Shown one piece after another: positions 1-6,704 of a stretch of 64,000 nt of DNA. Each line of letters opens with the position of its first letter. Position 1 is the first letter of the stretch. Where the stretch lies: NCBI GenBank assembly GCA_942492965.1, contig OW818656.1:4030001-4094000 (forward strand), given 5' to 3'. The translations under genes and the position numbers were made by a program. Origin of the DNA: Sphingosinicella sp942492965 (GTDB lineage Bacteria > Pseudomonadota > Alphaproteobacteria > Sphingomonadales > Sphingomonadaceae). The notes beneath the pieces were generated by a model. It worked only from the letters and a program-made list of their open reading frames with translations. It had not been told where the DNA came from and did not search any database.

Positions 1-585
1 CTCGTCCCGGGCGGCTTCGGCGAGCGCGGCAGCGAGGGCAAGATCGCCAGCGTCGCCTTCGCGCGCGAGCGCGGCGTGCCGTTCTTCGGCATCTGCCTCG
101 GGATGCAGATGGCCTGCATCGAAGGCGCGCGTAACCTCTCCGGCATCAAGAGCGCTTCCACTACGGAGTTCGGTCCTACGGACGAGCCTGTCGTCGGCCT
201 CATCACCGAATGGATGTCCGAAGAAGGCCTCCAGAAGCGTGAGGTGGGCGGCGACCTCGGCGGCACGATGCGCCTTGGCGCGTTTCCGGCGAAGCTAGGT
301 GCGAACAGCGTCGTCGGCAGCGTCTACGGCGCCACCGACATCTCCGAACGCCACCGCCACCGCTACGAGGTGAACATCCACTACAAGGATGCGCTCGAAA
401 AGGGCGGCCTCGTCTTCTCCGGCATGTCGCCCGACGGTGAGCTTCCCGAGATCGTCGAACGGCCCGACCACCCCTGGTTCATCGGCGTCCAGTTCCACCC
501 GGAACTGAAGTCAAAGCCCTTCGATCCGCACCCCCTGTTCGCCAGCTTCATCGCGGCGGCCCTCAAACAAAGTCGCCTCGTCTAG
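1..585 (+). CDS. pyrG: CTP synthase, C-terminal glutaminase part (5' truncated by window)
   Basis: Last step of de novo CTP synthesis: amination of UTP with ammonia released from glutamine. Only the last 194 codons are in the window, open from base 1, so the N-terminal synthetase domain lies upstream. The visible part is a class I glutamine amidotransferase domain: the nucleophile elbow GICLGMQ has its Cys at fragment residue 32 (codon at 94-96), and near the C-terminus the motif QFHPELKSKP supplies the His and Glu of the triad. CTP synthases are usually about 545 residues, so roughly a third is present. It ends in TAG followed directly by a perfect hairpin. The assignment is secure from the motif pair and its spacing. 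Confidence 0.96.
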   Translation, partial: LVPGGFGERGSEGKIASVAFARERGVPFFGICLGMQMACIEGARNLSGIKSASTTEFGPTDEPVVGLITEWMSEEGLQKREVGGDLGGTMRLGAFPAKLGANSVVGSVYGATDISERHRHRYEVNIHYKDALEKGGLVFSGMSPDGELPEIVERPDHPWFIGVQFHPELKSKPFDPHPLFASFIAAALKQSRLV

Positions 586-618
586 TTTCTCCCTCTCCCC
601 GCCGGGGAGAGGGAGAAA
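586..618. terminator. perfect palindrome between convergent pyrG and SDR gene
   Basis: A 15-bp perfect inverted repeat (586-600 with 604-618, 3-nt loop) starts with TTT and ends with AAA, so it can act as a terminator in both directions. It fills the 42-bp gap between the stop codons of two convergent genes. The C/T-rich then G/A-rich sequence resembles intergenic palindromes that are often multicopy in such genomes; copy number cannot be seen here. Confidence 0.7.
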
Positions 619-627
619 CAGAAGGAC

Positions 628-1383
628 TTAAATCGCCTGCCCGCCGGAAACCTCGATCCGCTGCGCATTCACCCAGCGATTGTCCTCCGAAAGCAGGTTC
701 GCAATCATCGGCCCGATATCATCCGGCACACCGACGCGGCCGAGCGCGGTGATATCGGCGAGGCCCTTGTTGATCTCGGCATTGTCGCGCACCGCGCCAC
801 CGCCGAAATCGGTCTCGATCGCACCCGGCGCCACGGTGTTGACCGCAATGCCCCGCGCGCCGAATTCCTTCGCCATATAGAGCGTCAGCACCTCGACCGC
901 GCCCTTCATCGCCGCATAAGCCGCGTAACCGGGGTAGGCGAAACGGGTGAGGCCGCTCGAGATGTTCACGATGCGGCCGCCGTCCGCGATCAGCGGCAGA
1001 AGCGTCTGGGTGAGGAAGAAGACGCCCTTCAGGTGCACGTTGACCAGGCCGTCGAACTGCGCCTCGGTGGTCTCGGCGATGGGCGCGTATTCGCCGTGTC
1101 CGGCGTTGTTCACCAGATGATCGAACGCCTCTCGCTGCCAAGTGCCGCGCAGCGCCGCACGCAGCCGGTCTGCGAAGCCTGCGAAGGTGGTGATGTCGCC
1201 GGTGTCGAGTTGAAGCGCCACTGCCTTCTGCCTCATTGCCTGAATCTCCGCGACGACACGCTCGGCCTCGTCGCTGCGGCTGTGATAGGTGAGCACGACA
1301 TCGCCGCCGCGGCGTGCGATGCTGAGTGCCGTGTTGCGTCCAAGGCCGCGGCTGGAACCGGTAATAAGAGCAATCTTCGTCAT
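628..1383 (-). CDS. SDR-family NAD(P)-dependent oxidoreductase
   Basis: A 251-residue classical short-chain dehydrogenase/reductase. The cofactor motif TGSSRGLG is at residues 8-15, NNAG at 92-95, the catalytic Ser near 142-143 and YAAMK (Tyr156, Lys160) completes the triad. The end of beta-2 reads YHSRSDEAE; basic residues there usually favour NADPH. The ATG was chosen because GAGGAGAA lies just upstream and the cofactor motif begins at the expected distance; an open frame continues further upstream but is antisense to the regulator. The substrate cannot be told from sequence. It is transcribed away from the AraC-type regulator, which is the obvious candidate controller. Confidence 0.9.
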   Translation of the reverse strand: MTKIALITGSSRGLGRNTALSIARRGGDVVLTYHSRSDEAERVVAEIQAMRQKAVALQLDTGDITTFAGFADRLRAALRGTWQREAFDHLVNNAGHGEYAPIAETTEAQFDGLVNVHLKGVFFLTQTLLPLIADGGRIVNISSGLTRFAYPGYAAYAAMKGAVEVLTLYMAKEFGARGIAVNTVAPGAIETDFGGGAVRDNAEINKGLADITALGRVGVPDDIGPMIANLLSEDNRWVNAQRIEVSGGQAI

Positions 1384-1518
1384 GGTCGTTCTCCTCGGGT
1401 TCGTGTTGCTTGACGTATAAGCGCTGCACAGGTTCCCGTGTTGCCGGAAGCTCGGAGTGTCTTGCCTGATTCTCCAAATGAGGTGTGCTTCGGGCTGAAA
1501 ACGGTTATTACACGTCTC

Positions 1519-2406
1519 ATGATCACGCTCCTCGATGCAGTCCGGCGTCACGCTGACGCCCATTCCGACCCGCTCGGTTTCGCGCCGACCCCGGTCCCCG
1601 GCCTGTTCGCCGTGCGTGCGACCGCGCCGAGCGGGCTTCTCCACGATGTCTATCGTCCGCTTGTCTGCCTGCTCGTGCAGGGTAGCAAGCAGGTGACGAT
1701 GGGGACGCAGGCGTTCGCCTTCTCCGCGGGGGATTCTCTGCTCGTGACGGCAGACGTGCCGACCGTCAGCCAGATCACGCGGGCAAGCCTTGCCGCGCCC
1801 TACTATTCGCTGGTGCTGGAACTGGACCTTGCACTGATCGCCGAACTCACGGCGGAAATGAAGCCCGCGCTTGTCTCCGATACTGCACCTGTGCGCGTTG
1901 ATGCGACGGACGGGGAGGTCGCCGACGCCGCGCTTCGTTTGATGCGGCTTCTGGATAGGCCGCAAGCGCTGCCGGTGCTGCAGGGGCAGCTGCGGCGCGA
2001 GATGCACTATTGGTTGCTGGCCGGGCGGCATGGCCCCGCGATCCGGCAACTCGGCTGGCCGGATGGTCACGCAAGGCGCATCGCACGGGCCGTTGCCGTG
2101 CTGCGTGAGGCCTATGCCGAAACGATTCCCATCGAGCGCCTGGCCGCTGCCGCCGGCATGAGTCCGTCGTCGTTCCATCACCATTTCAAGGCGATCACCT
2201 CGCTTTCGCCGCTGCAATTCCAGAAGCAGCTACGTCTCATCGAAGCGAAACGGCTGATGCTTTCGGAAGGGCTGAGCGCCGCGCACGTGGCCTTCTCTGT
2301 CGGTTACGAGAGCGTGCCGCAGTTCACACGCGAATACGCGCGCCTGTTCGGCCTGCCGCCGGTCCGGGACACGCGTGTGGCACGCGAGAGTGCCCGCGCA
2401 GCCTGA
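1519..2406 (+). CDS. AraC-family transcriptional regulator
   Basis: A 295-residue regulator. The N-terminal two thirds (about 1-185) matches the AraC_N type ligand-binding region, including the stretch RPLVCLLVQGSKQV near residue 45. The last 100 residues hold the double helix-turn-helix of the AraC/XylS family (YAETIPIERLAAAAGMS, then VAFSVGYESVPQFTREYARLFG). I use the internal ATG at 1519 because the 27 codons before it, from GTG 1438, look unlike the family and overlap the likely promoter. The divergent SDR gene 135 bp away is the probable target; the inducer is unknown. Confidence 0.88.
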   Translation: MITLLDAVRRHADAHSDPLGFAPTPVPGLFAVRATAPSGLLHDVYRPLVCLLVQGSKQVTMGTQAFAFSAGDSLLVTADVPTVSQITRASLAAPYYSLVLELDLALIAELTAEMKPALVSDTAPVRVDATDGEVADAALRLMRLLDRPQALPVLQGQLRREMHYWLLAGRHGPAIRQLGWPDGHARRIARAVAVLREAYAETIPIERLAAAAGMSPSSFHHHFKAITSLSPLQFQKQLRLIEAKRLMLSEGLSAAHVAFSVGYESVPQFTREYARLFGLPPVRDTRVARESARAA

Positions 2407-2521
2407 GGGATGGCGTTGACGCTGCGGCGTTCAGCCGCGTGGCTCGGCGGTGTCATGCGCGATGCGCGGCCGCAACAGCCTGTCGAACAAACAGATTCTT
2501 GGCGGTGGGTTGAGAGTGGCC

Positions 2522-2700
2522 CCAAAATGAAAAGCGCCCGGGACGTTTCCGGCCCGGGCGCTCTCGTGACGAGTCATTTAACTCCCGCGAAGATCAGGTC
2601 CCTCTGTTCCCCCATCGGACCCTGATCTTGCTAGCGCGCCGTCGTTATTCGCGTCGCGCGTCCTCCCCCAACCCTGGTGCCCTCCCACAGGCGATACCGG
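2522..2700 (-). ncRNA. candidate structured small RNA ending in an intrinsic terminator (5' end approximate)
   Basis: The 486-bp gap between araC and proS holds no convincing gene. Read on the minus strand it contains a row of structures: a G-rich stretch (2665-2686), a GCGCG/CGCGC stem, an 8-bp perfect stem (AGATCAGG 2591-2598 with CCTGATCT 2621-2628) with a G-rich loop, then a 10-bp GC hairpin followed by TTTTCATTTT. That order is what a stand-alone sRNA would show. A weak promoter-like TTGTCG / TAACAC pair lies near 2710-2740. I do not recognise a known family; it does not match 6S, SRP or RNase P RNA by eye. An untranscribed repeat region remains possible. Confidence 0.35.
2525..2562 (-). 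terminator. GC-rich hairpin with T tract, minus strand
   Basis: Perfect 10-bp stem (2533-2542 with 2553-2562) around a 10-nt loop. On the minus strand it is followed directly by TTTTCATTTT, the layout of a Rho-independent terminator. No minus-strand gene precedes it within the 330 bp up to proS, which is the main reason to suspect an RNA gene here. Confidence 0.6.
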
Positions 2701-2855
2701 ATCAGATGGCGAGAGTGTTACGGTGCAGGTGGCCATCCCGACAAGAGACTGTCACGCCTCACGCACATTAATTTCCGGGGGTGTGGATATGATGCAACAA
2801 TGCGGCTCGGTGCGGCTGCGTAACGGGCCTCGGTGGGGGATCGCGGAATGGGCAG

Positions 2856-2883
2856 TTGCTTGCGCGGCAGCCCATGCTAGACA
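2856..2883 (+). promoter_or_regulatory. candidate proS promoter close to the start codon
   Basis: TTGCTT at 2856-2861 and TAGACA at 2878-2883 (16-bp spacer) sit just before the ATG at 2893, leaving room for a leader of only a few bases. The sequence GTTGC(6-mer)...CAGCCC..GCTAGAC recurs with identical spacing before the PQQ dehydrogenase gene near 23.8 kb. The match to sigma-70 consensus is modest. Confidence 0.35.
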
Positions 2884-2892
2884 GCGCGCATT

Positions 2893-4182
2893 ATGCGCCT
2901 TTCCCGCTATTTTCTTCCGCTCCTCAAGGAAACCCCCACCGACGCGCAGATCGTCAGCCACCAGCTGATGCTGCGGGCCGGCCTCGTGCGCCAGACCTCG
3001 GCCGGCATCTATGCCTGGCTGCCGGTCGGCCTGCGCGTGCTCGACAAGATCGCCAATCTTGTCCGCCGCGAGCAGGACCGCGCGGGCGCCATCGAGCTTT
3101 TGATGCCGACGATCCAGTCCGCGGATCTCTGGCGCCAGTCGGGCCGTTACGATGCCTATGGCCCCGAAATGCTGCGCTTCAAGGATCGGCACGAGCGTGA
3201 AATGCTCTATGGGCCGACCAACGAGGAGATGATCACCGCGCTGTTCCGTGACGCGGTGAAGAGCTACCGCGACCTGCCGCGCACGCTTTACCACATCCAG
3301 TGGAAGTTCCGCGACGAGGTGCGCCCCCGCTTCGGCGTCATGCGCGGTCGCGAGTTCCTGATGAAGGACGCCTACAGCTTCGATCTCGACGAGGCGAGCG
3401 GCAAGATTTCTTACAACGCCATGTTCGAGGCGTATCTGCGCACGTTCGCGGCGATGGGCCTCAAGGCCGTTCCGGTGCGCGCGCCCACCGGCCCGATCGG
3501 CGGCGACATGAGCCACGAGTTCCACATCCTCGCCGAGACGGGCGAGAGCGAGATCTTCTACGATTCGGCGATCGAGGAGGTTGACGTCACCGATCCGGAC
3601 GCCGTCTCCAGGCTGTCCTCGATCTACGCGATGGAAGCCGAAGAGCATGAGAAGGTGACGAACTGCCCGGTTCCGGCGGAGCGCCTGCTCAGCCGCCGCG
3701 GCATCGAGGTTGGGCACATCTTCTTCTTCGGCACCAAATATTCGGCAGCGATGGGCCTTTCGGTGCAGGGGCAGGACGGCAAGCCCGTCACGCCGCAGAT
3801 GGGCAGCTACGGCGTCGGCGTCTCGCGACTCGTCGGTGCGGTCATTGAGGCGTGCCACGATGAAGACGGTATCGTCTGGCCCGAAGCTATCGCGCCGTTC
3901 AAGGTCGGTCTCATTAACCTGCGCAGCGGTGATGCCGCCTGCGATGTGGCTGCGGACGACCTTTATGCGAAGCTGCAGCGCGCGGGTATCGAGACGCTTT
4001 ATGACGACCGCGACGAACGCGGCGGCGCCAAGTTCGCAGGCATGGACCTTATCGGCATCCCCTGGCAGCTCGTCGTGGGGCCGAAGGGCGTCAGCGCCGG
4101 TATCGTGGAGCTGAAGCACCGCAAGACCGGCGAGCGCCACGAGCTTTCCGTCGATGCGGCGCTGGAGAAGCTGGCGGGATGA
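2893..4182 (+). CDS. proS: prolyl-tRNA synthetase (short, no editing insertion)
   Basis: Charges tRNA-Pro with proline in the cytoplasm. A class II synthetase of 429 residues: motif 1 region TSAGIYAWLPVGLRVLDK near residue 35, motif 2 around FRDEVRPRFGVMRGREFLMKDAYSF (about 138-162), motif 3 GSYGVGVSRLVGAVIE (about 305-320), then the anticodon-binding domain with VGLINL to the end. Enzymes such as that of E. coli are about 570 residues because of an inserted editing domain between motifs 2 and 3; that insertion is absent here, as is usual in alphaproteobacteria. The ATG overlaps nothing upstream; the stop overlaps the lolC start (ATGA), so the five genes to dnaE read as one operon. Confidence 0.96.
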   Translation: MRLSRYFLPLLKETPTDAQIVSHQLMLRAGLVRQTSAGIYAWLPVGLRVLDKIANLVRREQDRAGAIELLMPTIQSADLWRQSGRYDAYGPEMLRFKDRHEREMLYGPTNEEMITALFRDAVKSYRDLPRTLYHIQWKFRDEVRPRFGVMRGREFLMKDAYSFDLDEASGKISYNAMFEAYLRTFAAMGLKAVPVRAPTGPIGGDMSHEFHILAETGESEIFYDSAIEEVDVTDPDAVSRLSSIYAMEAEEHEKVTNCPVPAERLLSRRGIEVGHIFFFGTKYSAAMGLSVQGQDGKPVTPQMGSYGVGVSRLVGAVIEACHDEDGIVWPEAIAPFKVGLINLRSGDAACDVAADDLYAKLQRAGIETLYDDRDERGGAKFAGMDLIGIPWQLVVGPKGVSAGIVELKHRKTGERHELSVDAALEKLAG

Positions 4183-5426
4183 TCTCCCGCTACGAGCGCA
4201 TGATCGCCCGGCGCTACCTGCTGCCGGGCCGGGGCGAGGGGTTCATCTTCCTCGTCGCATCGATCAGCCTCGTCGCCGTCGCGCTCGGCGTCGCCGCGCT
4301 CATCGCGGTCATGTCGGTGATGAACGGCTTCCGCGCCGAACTTTTCGACCGCATCCTCGGCCTCAACGGCCATGCCGTCGTGCAGGGCTACGGCGGCCGC
4401 CTGCCGGACTGGCAGCCGCTGCTGGCGCAGGCCCGCGCGACGCCGGGCGTGGTGCAGGCGGAGCCGATCATCGAACAGCCGCTCATCGGCTCCTACAAGA
4501 GCCGCGCCGAGGGCGTCCTCCTTCGCGGTATGCAGATGGACGACATTCGCAGCCTCAAGCTTGTTGCGGACAACGTCAAAGCAGGGCGCCTCGAAGACCT
4601 CGCGCTCGAAGGCAATTTCGTCGCGATCGGCGCACGCCTCTCCGAATCGCTCGGCGCCGGGGTGGGGGACACGATCAGCCTGATCTCGCCCGACGGGCAG
4701 GTGACACCCTTCGGCACGACCCCGCGCATCGTGCCCTACCAGATCGCCGCCGTGTTCGAGGTCGGCATTTTCGATTACGACAAGGCCTTCGTGCTGATGC
4801 CGCTCGACCGCGCGCAGACGTTCCTGCGCATGGGCGACGACATCGGCATGATTACGCTCACTACGACTGACGCCGACCGCGCCGACCGCATCCTCCAGCC
4901 GCTCGTCCCCGCGCTTACCGGGCGAGGCGTCATCATCGACTGGCGGCAAATGAACGGCGTGCTGTTCGAGGCTTTGTCGGTGGAGCGGACCGTGATGTTC
5001 GTCGTCGTCGGCTTCATCATCCTCGTCGCGGTATTCAATATCCTCACCAGCCTCATCATGCTGGTGCGTGCCAAGACGCGCGACATTGCCATCCTGCGCA
5101 CGATGGGCGCCAGCCGCGCCGCGATGATGCGCATCTTCGTCACCGTCGGCACGCTGATCGGGTCGGCGGGTATCCTGCTCGGCATGGCGCTCGGCTTCCT
5201 GTTCCTGCACTACCGGCAGAACATCGTGATGGGCGTTTCCAAAATCACCGGCGTCGATCTCTGGGATCCGCGCATCCGCTATCTCACGGAACTCCCCGCC
5301 AAGACGGACATGGTCGAGGTCACCGCCATCATCACGCTCGCGCTGGTGCTCAGTTTCCTCGCGACGATCTATCCGGCGTGGAAGGCGGCAAGCACCGATC
5401 CCGTGCAGGTGCTGCGCTATGAGTGA
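4179..5426 (+). CDS. lolC: LolC/LolE-type lipoprotein-releasing permease
   Basis: Inner-membrane subunit of the Lol ABC transporter that extracts outer-membrane lipoproteins from the inner membrane and hands them to LolA. 415 residues with the MacB/FtsX-type plan: one transmembrane helix near residues 22-46, a large periplasmic domain, then three helices near 268-293, 315-340 and 377-400. The motif MSVMNGF after the first helix and the ending PVQVLRYE are typical. Only one LolC/E-like gene is present, so the permease is probably a homodimer (LolF type) as in many alphaproteobacteria. It is coupled to proS by ATGA and overlaps lolD by 8 bp. Confidence 0.93.
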   Translation: MISRYERMIARRYLLPGRGEGFIFLVASISLVAVALGVAALIAVMSVMNGFRAELFDRILGLNGHAVVQGYGGRLPDWQPLLAQARATPGVVQAEPIIEQPLIGSYKSRAEGVLLRGMQMDDIRSLKLVADNVKAGRLEDLALEGNFVAIGARLSESLGAGVGDTISLISPDGQVTPFGTTPRIVPYQIAAVFEVGIFDYDKAFVLMPLDRAQTFLRMGDDIGMITLTTTDADRADRILQPLVPALTGRGVIIDWRQMNGVLFEALSVERTVMFVVVGFIILVAVFNILTSLIMLVRAKTRDIAILRTMGASRAAMMRIFVTVGTLIGSAGILLGMALGFLFLHYRQNIVMGVSKITGVDLWDPRIRYLTELPAKTDMVEVTAIITLALVLSFLATIYPAWKAASTDPVQVLRYE

Positions 5427-6099
5427 TGTGCTCGCGGTCAAGGGCCTCGCGCGCAGCTTCCGGCAGGGCGGCGCGGTGATCGACGTGCTGCGCGGTGTCG
5501 ACCTCACCGTCGGCCCGGGCGAGATCGTGGCGCTGCTTGGTCCGTCGGGCTCCGGCAAATCCACCATGCTTCAGGCGATCGGCCTCCTCGAAGGCGGCTT
5601 CGAGGGCTCCATCGTCATCGACGGCCGCCCCGCCGAAAAGCTCTCCGCGTACGAACGCACCGAGGTGCGCCGCGACAAGCTCGGTTTCGTCTACCAGTTC
5701 CATCACCTGCTACCGGATTTCAACGCGCTCGAAAACGTCGTGCTGCCGCAGCTGATCGCAGGCCGTGACGTGCGCGCGGCGGAGGACAAGGCGAAAGCGC
5801 TGCTCACCGATCTCGGCCTCGGCGAGCGCCTCGATCATCGCCCCTCGCAGCTTTCCGGGGGCGAGCAGCAGCGCGTCGCGGTGGCGCGTGCGCTCGCGAA
5901 CGAACCGGTGCTGGTGCTCGCCGACGAGCCCACCGGCAACCTCGACGAGGCGACCGCGCAGCGCGTGCTCGCCGAGTTCCTGCGCGTCGTGCGCAGCCAC
6001 AACTCCGCCGCGCTCATCGCCACGCATAACACTGCGCTTGCGAAGCAGATGGACCGGACGGTCGCGCTGCACGAGGGGCAACTGGTGGAAACGCGATGA
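5419..6099 (+). CDS. lolD: lipoprotein-releasing ABC transporter ATPase LolD
   Basis: Cytoplasmic ATPase that drives lipoprotein release with LolC/E. 226 residues containing Walker A GPSGSGKST (41-49), Q-loop region FVYQFHHLLPDFNALENV (about 90-108), ABC signature LSGGEQQRVAVARAL (145-159), Walker B VLVLADEPTGNLD (164-176) and the switch His in ATHN near 203. The QFHHLLPDF stretch after the Q-loop is characteristic of LolD within the MacB/FtsE branch. The start codon lies inside the end of lolC, so translation is coupled. Confidence 0.95.
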   Translation: MSDVLAVKGLARSFRQGGAVIDVLRGVDLTVGPGEIVALLGPSGSGKSTMLQAIGLLEGGFEGSIVIDGRPAEKLSAYERTEVRRDKLGFVYQFHHLLPDFNALENVVLPQLIAGRDVRAAEDKAKALLTDLGLGERLDHRPSQLSGGEQQRVAVARALANEPVLVLADEPTGNLDEATAQRVLAEFLRVVRSHNSAALIATHNTALAKQMDRTVALHEGQLVETR

Positions 6100-6701
6100 C
6101 CACCTGGCAGGACCAGCCTCGGCTTGAAGGGCAGCATGTCAAGCTTCTGCCGCTCGAAGCCGCCCATGCGGATAGCATCGCCGAGGTGTCACGCGATGGC
6201 CGGCTCTGGGAACTGTTCTTCACGCGCGTGCCTTCACCCGATGACGTGCAGGGCTGGCTTGAAACCGTGCTTGCCGAAAAGGCCGCGGGCCGGGCGATGC
6301 CCTTCGTCGTCGAAGCGGACGGGCGCATCGTTGGCGCCACGCGCTACCTGCGCATGAATGAAGCGCACCGCCGGCTCGAAATCGGCGCAACGTTTTACGC
6401 AAAATCGGTGCAGCGTTCGCCGGTGAACACCGAATGCAAGCTGCTGCTGCTCGGCCACGCGTTTGAGGCAATGGGCTGCAACGTCGTCCAGATCCGCACG
6501 GACTGGCTCAACCGCGCCTCCCAGCGCGCTATCGAACGGCTTGGCGCCAAGCGGGACGGCGTGCTCCGCAATCATCAGGTCGCGGTGGACGGCCGCGTCC
6601 GCGACATCGTCTGCTACAGCATTATCGCCACCGAATGGCCGGGCGTGAAGCAGAATCTCGAATTCATGCTATCGCGGCATCGGGAGCCTGCGCCACAATA
6701 G
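6096..6701 (+). CDS. GNAT-family N-acetyltransferase (RimJ/RimL-like)
   Basis: 201 residues, starting inside the lolD stop (ATGA). The fold is that of the RimJ/RimL-type GNAT group: an early LEGQHVKLLPLEAAHADSIAE strand-helix, GATRYLRMNEAHRRLEIGATFY in the middle, NTECKLLLLGHAFEAMGCN as the acetyl-CoA pyrophosphate-binding helix region, and NRASQRAIERLGAKRDGVLRNH near residue 150-170, a signature of this subfamily. The acceptor substrate is not deducible. It lies between lol genes and dnaE in one transcription unit with no obvious functional link to either. Confidence 0.88.
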   Translation: MTTWQDQPRLEGQHVKLLPLEAAHADSIAEVSRDGRLWELFFTRVPSPDDVQGWLETVLAEKAAGRAMPFVVEADGRIVGATRYLRMNEAHRRLEIGATFYAKSVQRSPVNTECKLLLLGHAFEAMGCNVVQIRTDWLNRASQRAIERLGAKRDGVLRNHQVAVDGRVRDIVCYSIIATEWPGVKQNLEFMLSRHREPAPQ

Positions 6702-6704
6702 GCC

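Noticed and set aside
2410..2625. 71-codon open frame after the araC gene
   Set aside because: No ribosome site, no similarity, and it crosses the two hairpins that look like RNA structure.
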